This document shows, piece by piece, positions 6,495 to 14,336 of a stretch of 18,848 bases of DNA. The position numbers and the translations under genes are program-made. The notes beneath the pieces were generated by a model. It searched no databases and was not told the DNA's origin. It saw only the letters and a program-made list of their open reading frames with translations. The DNA lies in the NCBI GenBank assembly GCA_964250215.1, contig CAXUEX010000046.1, positions 1-18,848 on the forward strand, read 5' to 3'. Position 1 is the stretch's first letter. The number at the start of each line of letters is the position of its first letter. This DNA is from DAIDJM01 sp964250215. Lineage in GTDB: Bacteria > Pseudomonadota > Alphaproteobacteria > Acetobacterales > Acetobacteraceae.

Positions 6495-8126
6495 GTGGCG
6501 CTGCTCGTCGATCTCTTCGGCTATCTCGGCATCCTGCTGCACGGGCTGGCGATCGTTGCGCAATCGGTGGCATTCGGCGGCGCGCTGTTCCTGGCGCTGC
6601 TCGTGCGCCCGCTGGGGCTCGCGGCGATCGCGGAGCGGCGCACCGCCAGGCTTGCGGCCTGGAGTGCGCTTGCGCTCGCGGCCGTGGAACTGGCCAATGT
6701 CGCGCTGCAGAGCGCAGTGCTCGTCAGCACCGTGGAACTGCCGCTCGGCAACGTGCTGCTCGCGAATTTCGCGGTGGCGGGGCTGCTGAAGGCGCTGTTC
6801 GCGCTCGCCCTCGCATGGCTGCTTTGGCGCCGCGCGCCCGGTGTCGCGCTGCTCGGCACCGGTTTTCTAATTCTGCTCGCAGCAATCTCCACCACCCATG
6901 CGGCCGCACGGCTTTCCAACAACGCGCTGCTGCTGGCCGTGGAGTTCCTGCACCAGCTCGGCGCCGCCATCTGGATCGGCGGCATTCCATATTTCGTGAT
7001 GCTGCTGGCGCGCGACCCCGATAGCGCCACGCTGCGCTTCGCCGGCGCCCGCTTCAGCCGCATGTCCATCGCCGGTGTCGGCTGCATCCTGCTCTCCGGC
7101 ATAACGATGAGCGTCTTCTACATCGGCAGCGCGCAGGCGTTCTACGGCACGGCTTACGGCGTGATGGTGGGTGCCAAAATCTCAATGTTCCTGATGCTGC
7201 TGGCGCTCGGCTTCGGCAATCTGCTCGTCACCGAACGCCTGCGTCGTGATCCGGGCACTTCCACCCTGCGGCTGCGGCGCTTTGCCGAGGTGGAGATCGG
7301 CATCGGCTTCACCATCTTCTTTGCCGCCGCCTCGCTCACCTCCGTGCCGCCCGGCATTGATCTCACGCAGGACCGTGCAAGCTGGCACGAAATCGTCAGC
7401 CGCGATTTCACGCCCCGACCCCCGCGCCTCGTTTCGCCCGACCACGACCGGCTCGGCATCCCGGCGCTGCAGGCGCAACTGGATCGTGAAGCGGCGGCCC
7501 GCCGCGCCGAGCCGCGCGCCGCCTTCGTGGAGGGCAGCGGCGAGCTGCCGCCGCGGAACGCCGACGATATTGCGTGGTCGGAATACAATCATCATTGGGC
7601 CGGGCTGTTCGTGCTGGTCATCGGCCTGCTCGCACTGCTGCACCGCGCCGGCTTGCGCTGGGCGCGGCATTGGCCGCTGGTATTCCTCGGTCTGGGAGCT
7701 TTCCTGTTCGTCCGTTCTGACCCCGAAGTCTGGCCGCTTGGCAACATCGGCGTGTTCGAAAGCCTGCGCGACGTGGAGGTGGTGCAGCACCGCGTGTTCG
7801 TGCTGCTGGCCGTGGCACTCGGATTGTTCGAATGGGCGGTGCGCACGGGCAGGCTGCGCAGCCAGAAAGCGGCGCTCGCCTTCCCGCTGCTGTGCGCGCT
7901 CGGCGGCGCGTTGCTGCTCACCCATCAGCACGCGATTGCCAATGTGAAGGACCAGTTGCTCATCGAATGGACGCACACGCTGCTCGCGCTCGCGGCACTT
8001 GCGGCCGGCTGGGCGCGCTGGTTGGAGCTGCGGCTGCCGGGCCGCGTGGCCAGGGAAGCCGGGTGGGTGTGGCCAGCGTGCCTGCTGCTGGTCGGAATGC
8101 TATTGCTGTTCTACCGCGAAGCCTGA
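6495..8126 (+). CDS. copD: CopD family copper transport membrane protein with C-terminal membrane extension
   Basis: The predicted protein has 543 residues and many hydrophobic helices. The CopD core is about residues 1-275, including the part 'RFSRMSIAGVGCILLSGI...' to 'KISMFLMLLALGFGNLLVTERLRR'. A soluble stretch follows (about 285-360, rich in Arg, Pro and Glu). A second membrane region starts at His366-His367-Trp and runs to the C-terminus; it carries 'THQH' at 476-479 and another His in 'IEWTHT', possible metal ligands. Typical CopD proteins are near 300 residues, so this is the long form. The GTG at 6495 is the likely start; its ribosome binding site is weak, and coupling to copC 29 bp upstream may help. 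Function in copper uptake or tolerance follows from the family and from copC. Confidence 0.88.
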   Translation: MALLVDLFGYLGILLHGLAIVAQSVAFGGALFLALLVRPLGLAAIAERRTARLAAWSALALAAVELANVALQSAVLVSTVELPLGNVLLANFAVAGLLKALFALALAWLLWRRAPGVALLGTGFLILLAAISTTHAAARLSNNALLLAVEFLHQLGAAIWIGGIPYFVMLLARDPDSATLRFAGARFSRMSIAGVGCILLSGITMSVFYIGSAQAFYGTAYGVMVGAKISMFLMLLALGFGNLLVTERLRRDPGTSTLRLRRFAEVEIGIGFTIFFAAASLTSVPPGIDLTQDRASWHEIVSRDFTPRPPRLVSPDHDRLGIPALQAQLDREAAARRAEPRAAFVEGSGELPPRNADDIAWSEYNHHWAGLFVLVIGLLALLHRAGLRWARHWPLVFLGLGAFLFVRSDPEVWPLGNIGVFESLRDVEVVQHRVFVLLAVALGLFEWAVRTGRLRSQKAALAFPLLCALGGALLLTHQHAIANVKDQLLIEWTHTLLALAALAAGWARWLELRLPGRVAREAGWVWPACLLLVGMLLLFYREA

Positions 8127-8139
8127 TCCGGGAGATTCC

Positions 8140-9003
8140 ATGCTGTTCCGCCGCCATCTGCGCCGCGCCTGGCGCCTGCTCGCCGGGTTGCTGCTGTTCC
8201 ACGCAGCGCCTTCGCACGGCCGCCCGCGCCTTCCCGGGGCCGATGGACCCACGGTGGCCTACGGCGCCGATCCCGCACAGTTCGTCATGCTGTTCCCCGC
8301 GCCCGGCCCCGGGCCGCATCCGCTGGTGCTGTTCGTGCACGGCGGCGGCTGGACGCAGGGCCATCCGCGTGCCGCGCGCGGGCTCGCTCCGGCGCTGAAC
8401 GCCGCCGGCTTCACGCTGATCAGCGCCGGCTACCGGCTGGTGCCGCAAACCGATGTGGCGGGCGCCGTAACCGACGTGGCGCACGCCGTCGCCTTCGTGC
8501 TGCAGAACGCCGGAAAATTCGCGGTCGATCCGAATGCCTTTGCCCTCGCCGGCCATTCCTCCGGTGGCCATGCCGTGGCGCTGCTGGCCACGGATCCGCG
8601 CTATCTCCGCGCCGCCGGCGTCGATCCCGCGAAGCTGAAAGCCGTGCTGCTGCTGGATGGCGTGTTCGATGTCGCCGCGATGGTGACGAACTATCCGAAC
8701 GAAAGGCGCATCAGCGTGTTCGGCCAGAACCCGTCCGCCTGGCAGCAGGTCTCGCCGGATGCCTATGTCGCGAGCATGACCACGCGCCCGCGCTTCTGCC
8801 TGGCGCACGAGAACACCGCCTCGCGCTTTGTCGAGCAGGCGGACATTTTCACCCGCACGCTGCGCGCGCACGGCCAGACCGTGGATGAGCTTGTCGTTCC
8901 GGGTCTGAAACACGGCGACATGCTGTGGCAGGCCAGCGATCCCGGCGAGCCGATCGCCGCGTTCGCCACGCGCTGTCTCGGGGCCGCGCTGCCGGCGCGG
9001 TAG
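8140..9003 (+). CDS. Alpha/beta hydrolase (BD-FAE/esterase-lipase type), probably exported
   Basis: The 287-residue protein has an N-terminal basic and hydrophobic stretch (MLFRRHLRRAWRLLAGLLLF...APSHG) that looks like a Sec signal peptide. The oxyanion-hole motif HGGGW is at 67-71. The nucleophile elbow GHSSG places catalytic Ser140, and His258 in 'GLKHGDM' fits the catalytic His. The position where the family usually has the catalytic Asp reads 'AHENTASRFV' (Glu224, Asn225); a Glu may serve instead, or the acid lies elsewhere. Overall it resembles carboxylesterases and kynurenine formamidase-like enzymes of the hormone-sensitive lipase group. The ATG at 8140 follows copD by 13 bp and has GGGAG at 6 bases, so it is probably cotranscribed with copCD. 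The substrate is unknown. Confidence 0.85.
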   Translation: MLFRRHLRRAWRLLAGLLLFHAAPSHGRPRLPGADGPTVAYGADPAQFVMLFPAPGPGPHPLVLFVHGGGWTQGHPRAARGLAPALNAAGFTLISAGYRLVPQTDVAGAVTDVAHAVAFVLQNAGKFAVDPNAFALAGHSSGGHAVALLATDPRYLRAAGVDPAKLKAVLLLDGVFDVAAMVTNYPNERRISVFGQNPSAWQQVSPDAYVASMTTRPRFCLAHENTASRFVEQADIFTRTLRAHGQTVDELVVPGLKHGDMLWQASDPGEPIAAFATRCLGAALPAR

Positions 9004-9007
9004 AGAG

Positions 9008-9592
9008 CTATCGGCGGGCCCGCAGCGCGGCAGCCAGGGTCCCGTCGTCGAGCACGTCTAGCGCGCCGCCGATCGGCACGCCCTGCGCAACATGCGTGAT
9101 GCGCGCGCCCGTGGCGGCCAGCGCATCCTCCAGCCAATGCGCGGTCGCGGCACCATCCACCGTGGCGCTCAGCGCAAGGATAACCTCGGCGCCGGGCCCG
9201 AGCCGCGCCAGCAACGGCGCCAGCCGCAAATCCTCCGGCCGCGTGCCGCCCAGCGCCGAAAGCGTGCCGCCCAGCACGTGGTACAGGCCTGGATGCGCCC
9301 GCGCCCGCTCCAGCGCCCAGAGATCGCCCACACCCTCCACCACACAGATAATCTCGGTATCCCGCGCCGGATCGCGGCAGATCGCGCATGGGCTTTGGCT
9401 GTCGAGGTTGCCGCAAACCTCGCAAGCGCGCACCGCCCGCGCCGCCGCGCTCAGCGCTTCGGCCAGTTGCATCATGCGCGCGCGCGGTGGCTGCAGCAGC
9501 TTCAGCACGGCGCGGCGGGCGCTCCGCGGGCCGAAGCCGGGGAGTTTCGCGAAAAGCCCAATGAGGTGCTCTAGTTCTGGAATTGCAGACAT
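9008..9592 (-). CDS. recR: Recombination mediator protein RecR
   Basis: The 194-residue protein has the normal RecR length and order of domains. The N-terminal helix-hairpin-helix includes 'AKLPGFGPRSARR' (15-27). A four-Cys zinc finger uses Cys57, 60, 69 and 72. The Toprim domain begins at 'EIICVVEGVGDLWALE', and the family blocks 'YHVLGGTLSALGGTRPEDLR' and 'VILALSATVDGAATAHWL' follow. RecR works with RecO (and RecF) to load RecA on SSB-coated single-stranded DNA. I chose the ATG at 9592 (MSAIPELEHLIGLFAKLPG), which matches RecR N-termini. A TTG 36 bases upstream would extend the frame into the inverted-repeat element. The Shine-Dalgarno is poor. It is the last gene of dnaX-ybaB-recR and its stop lies 4 bp from the convergent hydrolase stop. 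Confidence 0.96.
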   Translation of the reverse strand: MSAIPELEHLIGLFAKLPGFGPRSARRAVLKLLQPPRARMMQLAEALSAAARAVRACEVCGNLDSQSPCAICRDPARDTEIICVVEGVGDLWALERARAHPGLYHVLGGTLSALGGTRPEDLRLAPLLARLGPGAEVILALSATVDGAATAHWLEDALAATGARITHVAQGVPIGGALDVLDDGTLAAALRARR

Positions 9593-9602
9593 CAAAATTT
9601 GG

Positions 9603-9709
9603 GTCTTTTCTCGAGAAAAAAGAACCAAAAAAGCTTTCGAGGATTTAGCGGACGCCCGCGGCGGGGCACGGACGAAAGTTCTTTGCTTCTTTCTTTCAAG
9701 AAAGAAGAA
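9603..9709. repeat. AT-rich inverted-repeat element between ybaB and recR
   Basis: Two arms of 37 bp (9603-9639 and 9673-9709) are imperfect inverted repeats of each other. By eye about 28 of 38 aligned positions match, and the inner parts (9620-9639 versus 9673-9691) match at 17 of 20. Each arm also carries its own palindrome: TTTTCTCGAGAAAA at 9606-9619, and CTTCTTTCTT-TC-AAGAAAGAAG at 9686-9707. The 33-bp centre is GC-rich like the genome. The arms are strikingly purine/pyrimidine-biased and AT-rich against their surroundings. It has no coding potential. The layout suggests a REP-like or MITE-like element inserted in the intercistronic gap, or a folded mRNA element. Confidence 0.7.
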
Positions 9710-9712
9710 TCC

Positions 9713-10036
9713 TCAGAACGGCAGCTTCATCCCCGGCGGCAATTGCATCCCCCCGGTAACCTGCGCCATCTCCTCCGCCATCGCCGCATCCAGCTTGCGC
9801 TTCGCGTCTGTGTGCGCGGCCACCAGAAGATCCTGCAGCATTTCCATTTCCGCCGGATCCGCCAGCTTGGGATCGATGCGCACGCTCCGCAGCTCGCCCT
9901 TGCCGCCGAGCGTCAAGCAAACCATGCCTGCCCCCGATTGGCCCTCCATGCACATCGCCTCCACTCGCGCCTGCATTTCCTGCATCTTGGCCTGCATTTC
10001 GGAAGCCTGCTTCATCAGATTCGACAGATTTTTCAT
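9713..10036 (-). CDS. ybaB: Nucleoid-associated protein, YbaB/EbfC family
   Basis: The 107-residue protein starts MKNLSNLMKQASEMQAKMQEMQ, the Met/Gln-rich amphipathic helix typical of YbaB/EbfC. The central 'VCLTLGGKGELRSVRIDPKLAD' strand region and the 'LLVAAHTDAKRK' helix follow, then a Met/Pro/Gly-rich tail. The family forms dimers that bind DNA without strong sequence preference. Its ATG immediately follows the dnaX TGA (no bases between), and GGAGAG inside the dnaX end serves as ribosome binding site, so translation is probably coupled. dnaX-ybaB-recR is a widely conserved gene order. Confidence 0.96.
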   Translation of the reverse strand: MKNLSNLMKQASEMQAKMQEMQARVEAMCMEGQSGAGMVCLTLGGKGELRSVRIDPKLADPAEMEMLQDLLVAAHTDAKRKLDAAMAEEMAQVTGGMQLPPGMKLPF

Positions 10037-11824
10037 TCACTCGCTCTCCACATTTTCCGGTGTCGGCTCGGCCATCGGCGTCAGGCCGTAAGCATCCGCA
10101 CCCGGGTCGCGCACCGCACCGATGCGGGCGCCAGGAAACGCTTCCAGAATCGCGCGCACCAGCGGATGCGCCGCCACGTCCTGTCGCCTTGCGCGATCGG
10201 CCGCTTCGCCCTGCGCGGCGATCGTCGGTTCGCCGGGTTCGGCGGAAAGCGCAATCGTCCAGCGCATGCCGGTCACGCCGCCCAGCAGCGCCGCCAACCG
10301 CGCCGCCAGGTCGCGCGGCGCGTCCGGCTGCGGCCGCAACTCGATAACCGGCGGCGCGAAGCGCACCAGGTGCACGGAATGCAATAGATGGCCGTGCAGC
10401 AGGGGTTCGCGCTCGGCCACTGCCAGAGCCAGCACATCGCGGAAGCTCGCAGGCACGGGGGCGCCCGCAACAATCGGGTCCGCAGCCAGAACGGTGCCGC
10501 CGGCCGCCGCCACGCGCACACCGCCGCCGCGTGGTGGGGGCGCCAGGTCCAGCGGCAAGGGCGCCGGTGCAGCATTCTGCGGCAGCGGCTCGGATTGCAG
10601 CCGACGTACCAATTCCCCAGGCGGCGGCAACTCGGCCACGTGGCAAAGCCGGATCAGCACCATCTCTGCCGCCGCGCGCCGATCGGCCGCTGCCTCGATT
10701 TCGCTTGTTCCTTTCAGCAACATCTGCCAGGCGCGGCCTAGCGACGGCACCGACAGCGCATCGGCCATCGCGGCGCCGCGTGTGCGTTCCAGCTCCGGCA
10801 GCTCCTGGCTCTGCCGCAATTCCGGAACGGTCTTCAGACGCGATACGGTGTGCACAAGCTCCATCATGTCGCCAAGCACGGCGCCCAGATCGGCGCCCAG
10901 CGCGTGCAGCGATTCCGTGATGCCGAGCGCCACCGCCACATGGCCCGACATCACCGCCTCGAAGAGATTGAAAATCAGGCCGCGATCGGCAACGCCGAGC
11001 ATTTCGGCGGTCGCCGCTTCCGTCACAACCCCGCCCTCGCTTTGCGCGATCGCCTGGTCGAGCAGCGAAAGCCCGTCGCGCACCGAGCCGTCCGCCGCGC
11101 GGGCGATGGCCGCAAGCGCCTCCGGCGCCACGATCACCCCTTCGGCAGCGGCAACCTTCGCATATTGCGCCAGCAGAACCGGCACCGGCACGCGGCGCAG
11201 ATCGAAACGCTGGCAGCGGGAAAGCACCGTAACCGGAACCTTGCGGATTTCGGTGGTGGCGAACACGAACTTCACATGCGGCGGCGGCTCCTCCAGCGTT
11301 TTTAGCAGCGCGTTGAACGCGTTCCGGCTCAGCATGTGCACTTCGTCGATGATGAACACCTTCGTGCGCGCCTGCATCGGGCGAAAGCGCGTGGCTTCGA
11401 TGATTTCCCGCACATCGTCCACGCCGGTGCGGCTCGCCGCATCCATTTCGATCACGTCGGGATGCCGGTCTGCCAGGATGGCGCGGCAATTGTCGCATAC
11501 GCCGCAAGGATCGGGAGTGGGGCCGCCATTGCCGTCCGGCGCCGTGCAGTTCAGCGCGCGTGCGATGATCCGCGCGGTGGTGGTCTTGCCCACGCCACGC
11601 ACGCCGGTAAGCATGAACGCGTGCGCAATTCGATCCAGCGCAAAGGCGCGGCGCAGGATCCGCACCAGGATATCCTGGCCCACCAGCTCGTCGAACACTA
11701 CGGGGCGGTATTTGCGGGCGAGCACCCGATAGGGCGTGGCTGTCGCCGGCGCTGGCGGCGTGTCGCCGAACAACCCAGGCCCGTCGGCCGGCGGCAGGTC
11801 GGTGGCGTCTTGCTCGTCGGCCAT
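10037..11824 (-). CDS. dnaX: DNA polymerase III subunit gamma/tau
   Basis: The 595-residue protein is the clamp-loader ATPase. After a ~30-residue Pro/Ala-rich leader comes 'YRVLARKYRPVVFDELVGQD' (32-51). Walker A GVRGVGKTT is at 74-82. The zinc module uses Cys93, 107, 110 and 113. Walker B is in 'KVFIIDEVHMLS', the sensor-1 region is 'FVFATTEIRKVP', and the arginine-finger motif is 'SRCQRFDLRR'. Domain III follows, then a Pro/Ala linker (about residues 400-450) and a C-terminal tau-like domain that in tau binds the polymerase and helicase. The ATG at 11824 gives the usual start; the frame upstream runs through the SRP RNA gene and cannot be coding there. I see no clear A-rich slippery heptamer at the expected frameshift position, so a separate gamma product is not supported. 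First gene of dnaX-ybaB-recR. Confidence 0.96.
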   Translation of the reverse strand: MADEQDATDLPPADGPGLFGDTPPAPATATPYRVLARKYRPVVFDELVGQDILVRILRRAFALDRIAHAFMLTGVRGVGKTTTARIIARALNCTAPDGNGGPTPDPCGVCDNCRAILADRHPDVIEMDAASRTGVDDVREIIEATRFRPMQARTKVFIIDEVHMLSRNAFNALLKTLEEPPPHVKFVFATTEIRKVPVTVLSRCQRFDLRRVPVPVLLAQYAKVAAAEGVIVAPEALAAIARAADGSVRDGLSLLDQAIAQSEGGVVTEAATAEMLGVADRGLIFNLFEAVMSGHVAVALGITESLHALGADLGAVLGDMMELVHTVSRLKTVPELRQSQELPELERTRGAAMADALSVPSLGRAWQMLLKGTSEIEAAADRRAAAEMVLIRLCHVAELPPPGELVRRLQSEPLPQNAAPAPLPLDLAPPPRGGGVRVAAAGGTVLAADPIVAGAPVPASFRDVLALAVAEREPLLHGHLLHSVHLVRFAPPVIELRPQPDAPRDLAARLAALLGGVTGMRWTIALSAEPGEPTIAAQGEAADRARRQDVAAHPLVRAILEAFPGARIGAVRDPGADAYGLTPMAEPTPENVESE

Positions 11825-11871
11825 GGGGCGGCGCAGGTTCCTGGCAGGGGCGCGGATCGCCGCGGAAAGCA

Positions 11872-11971
11872 GGGTGGGAGACCGGCACACGACCCGTGCG
11901 TGGACCCGCTGCGGCTGCTTCCTTCCGGACCTGACCGGGTTGGCGAGGCGCCCGTCCGCCGCCGACCTCCC
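11872..11971 (-). ncRNA. ffs: Signal recognition particle RNA, 4.5S type
   Basis: On the minus strand the universal SRP RNA core appears as GGTCAGGTCCGGAAGGAAGC followed by AGCC (plus-strand 11912-11935 read in reverse), the apical loop that binds Ffh. The ends pair: GGGAGGTCGGC (from 11971) with GCCGGTCTCCC gives 11 continuous pairs, counting two G-U pairs. A trailing ACCC follows. This sets a small bacterial form of about 100 nt; the exact ends are inferred from pairing and the promoter distance. With Ffh and FtsY it targets membrane proteins to SecYEG. It lies between phoB and dnaX, all in the same direction. Confidence 0.95.
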
Positions 11972-11977
11972 GCCCCG

Positions 11978-12006
11978 AATATCGGCCGGGGCGGCGGAGG
12001 TGGCAA
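11978..12006 (-). promoter_or_regulatory. Probable sigma-70 promoter of ffs
   Basis: On the minus strand TTGCCA (12006-12001) and GATATT (11983-11978) are separated by exactly 17 bp. The predicted start, about 7 bases after the -10, falls at 11971, the same base at which the closing stem of the SRP RNA begins. Both elements lie downstream of the phoB stop. Confidence 0.65.
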
Positions 12007-12023
12007 GGCCCGGGCGCAAGAGG

Positions 12024-12761
<738 letters not shown>

Positions 12762-12763
12762 GA

Positions 12764-13486
12764 TCAAACCTCCCTCGGCTGCACGATCATGAAGGCCGCA
12801 TTATCGCCCTTCGGACGCCCTTCCGGCAACGTCTCCCCGGTCGCCGCGTAGTGCACGGTTTCGGCAATGTTCGTGGCGTGGTCGCCGATCCGCTCCAGGT
12901 TCTTGGCCACGAACAGCAGATGCGTGCAGGGCGTGATGTTGCGCGGATCTTCCATCATATAAGTGATCAGCTCGCGGAACACGGCGGTGTACACATCGTC
13001 CACAGCCCGGTCGGAACGCCATACCTGCACCGCGCGCTCGGGATCGGTTTCGCCCACCGCGTCGATCGTGAGTTTCAGGTTCTCTTGCACCAGTCTCGCC
13101 ATATGCGAAATGCCACCGAGCGTGAACGGTGTGCCGAACTGGCTCAGCACAATGCTGCGCTTGGCCACGTTTGCCGAGTAGTCGCCGATCCGTTCCAGAT
13201 CGGTGCTGATCTTCAATGCCGCCACGATCTGCCGCAAATCGCCCGCCATCGGCTGGCGCAACGCCAGCAGCCGGATCACGAAAGCCTCGATATCGCGCTC
13301 CAGCGCATCCACGGCCGGATCCTGCTCCATCGCCTGCGTCGCCGCGGCACTGTCGTGCGCCACCACGGCCCTCAGCGCCATGGCGAGCTGGCTTTCCAAC
13401 AGCCCGCCCATTTCCACGAGCATGTCCCGAAGCTGCCTGAGATCCTGCTCGTAGCTCTTAACTATATGCGGCGATGCGTCCGACAT
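12764..13486 (-). CDS. phoU: Phosphate signalling complex protein PhoU
   Basis: The 240-residue, fully helical protein consists of two PhoU repeats of about 100 residues. Each carries the metal-binding-type motif: 'LKISTDLERIGDYSANVAKRS' in the first and 'LLFVAKNLERIGDHATNIAETV' in the second. PhoU is cytoplasmic and links the Pst transporter to the PhoR/PhoB system, acting as a negative regulator when phosphate is plentiful. The ATG at 13486 has GAGGAG about 10 bases upstream, inside the end of pstB's downstream gap (14 bp). Its stop lies next to the phoB start. Confidence 0.96.
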   Translation of the reverse strand: MSDASPHIVKSYEQDLRQLRDMLVEMGGLLESQLAMALRAVVAHDSAAATQAMEQDPAVDALERDIEAFVIRLLALRQPMAGDLRQIVAALKISTDLERIGDYSANVAKRSIVLSQFGTPFTLGGISHMARLVQENLKLTIDAVGETDPERAVQVWRSDRAVDDVYTAVFRELITYMMEDPRNITPCTHLLFVAKNLERIGDHATNIAETVHYAATGETLPEGRPKGDNAAFMIVQPREV

Positions 13487-13500
13487 CGTGCGTTGGCTCC

Positions 13501-14328
13501 TCAGCCGAACCGGCCGGTGATGTATTCCTGCGTCTTGCGCTGCTTCGGTGCGGTGAAAATCTGCGCCGCCGGACCAACTTCCACAAGCTCGCCAAGATAG
13601 AAGAACGCCACTTGGTCGGCACAGCGCGCCGCCTGCTGCATGTTGTGAGTCACGATCACGATCGTGAAATCCCGCTTCAGCTCGTCGATCAGCTCCTCGA
13701 TCTTCAACGTGCTGATCGGATCGAGCGCGCTGGTGGGCTCATCCAGCAGAATAACCTCGGGCCGTACCGCGATCGAGCGCGCAATGCACAAACGTTGCTG
13801 CTGGCCGCCGGAGAGCCCGGCCGCCGGCGTGGTCAGCCGGTCTTTCACCTCGTCCCACAGTGCCGCCCGCGTCAGCGACCATTCCACGCGGGCCGCCATG
13901 TCCGGCCGGGATAGCCGCTCATGCAGCCGCACGCCGAATGCGATATTGTCATAGATGCTCATCGGAAACGGCGTCGGTTTCTGGAACACCATGCCGATCC
14001 GGCTGCGCAGCGCATTCAGATCGATGCCGCCATCCAGAATGTTCTCTCCGTCCAGCAGCACCTCGCCCTCGGCACGCTGGCCCGGATAGAGATCGTACAT
14101 CCGGTTCATCACCCGCAGCAGCGTCGATTTGCCGCAGCCGGAGGGGCCGATCATGCCCATCACCCGCCGCCCCGGAATGTCCAGCGCCACCTTTGTCAGC
14201 GCGCGGTTCCGCCCGTAATAGAAATCTAGATCACGGATCGAGACCCGGGGCGCCGCGTCGGCCAGCGCCGGCCGGGCCGCCACCGCCGCATTCGCATCGC
14301 TCGCCCCTTCGCTCCGCGCCTGGTCCAC
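13501..14328 (-). CDS. pstB: Phosphate ABC transporter ATP-binding protein PstB
   Basis: The protein has 275 residues from a GTG start at 14328, chosen because TAGGAG lies 5 bases upstream. Walker A GPSGCGKST is at 61-69. The Q-loop is in 'GMVFQKPTPFPMSIYDNIAFG', a PstB hallmark. The ABC signature is LSGGQQQRLCIARS, Walker B is VILLDEPTSALDP and the switch His is in 'IVTHNMQQA'. The end 'TQEYITGRFG' is also typical. It powers phosphate import with PstC and PstA at the inner membrane. A ~28-residue Ala-rich leader precedes the conserved domain; part of it may be non-essential or the start may be later. It begins 8 bp after the pstA stop. Confidence 0.97.
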   Translation of the reverse strand: MDQARSEGASDANAAVAARPALADAAPRVSIRDLDFYYGRNRALTKVALDIPGRRVMGMIGPSGCGKSTLLRVMNRMYDLYPGQRAEGEVLLDGENILDGGIDLNALRSRIGMVFQKPTPFPMSIYDNIAFGVRLHERLSRPDMAARVEWSLTRAALWDEVKDRLTTPAAGLSGGQQQRLCIARSIAVRPEVILLDEPTSALDPISTLKIEELIDELKRDFTIVIVTHNMQQAARCADQVAFFYLGELVEVGPAAQIFTAPKQRKTQEYITGRFG

Positions 14329-14336
14329 AAAAACTC

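Noticed and set aside
9593..9628. Longer RecR start at the TTG 36 bases upstream
   Set aside because: The extra residues come from the inverted-repeat element and are absent from RecR N-termini.
10037..10600. Programmed frameshift producing the short gamma form of DnaX
   Set aside because: No A-rich slippery heptamer is evident in the linker region; the only notable A-run (near 11300, in the LLKTLEE codons) lies inside the ATPase domain.
10122..11732. Plus-strand open frame (536 codons) antisense to dnaX
   Set aside because: Ser/Arg/Ala-rich composition without domains; dnaX on the other strand is certain.
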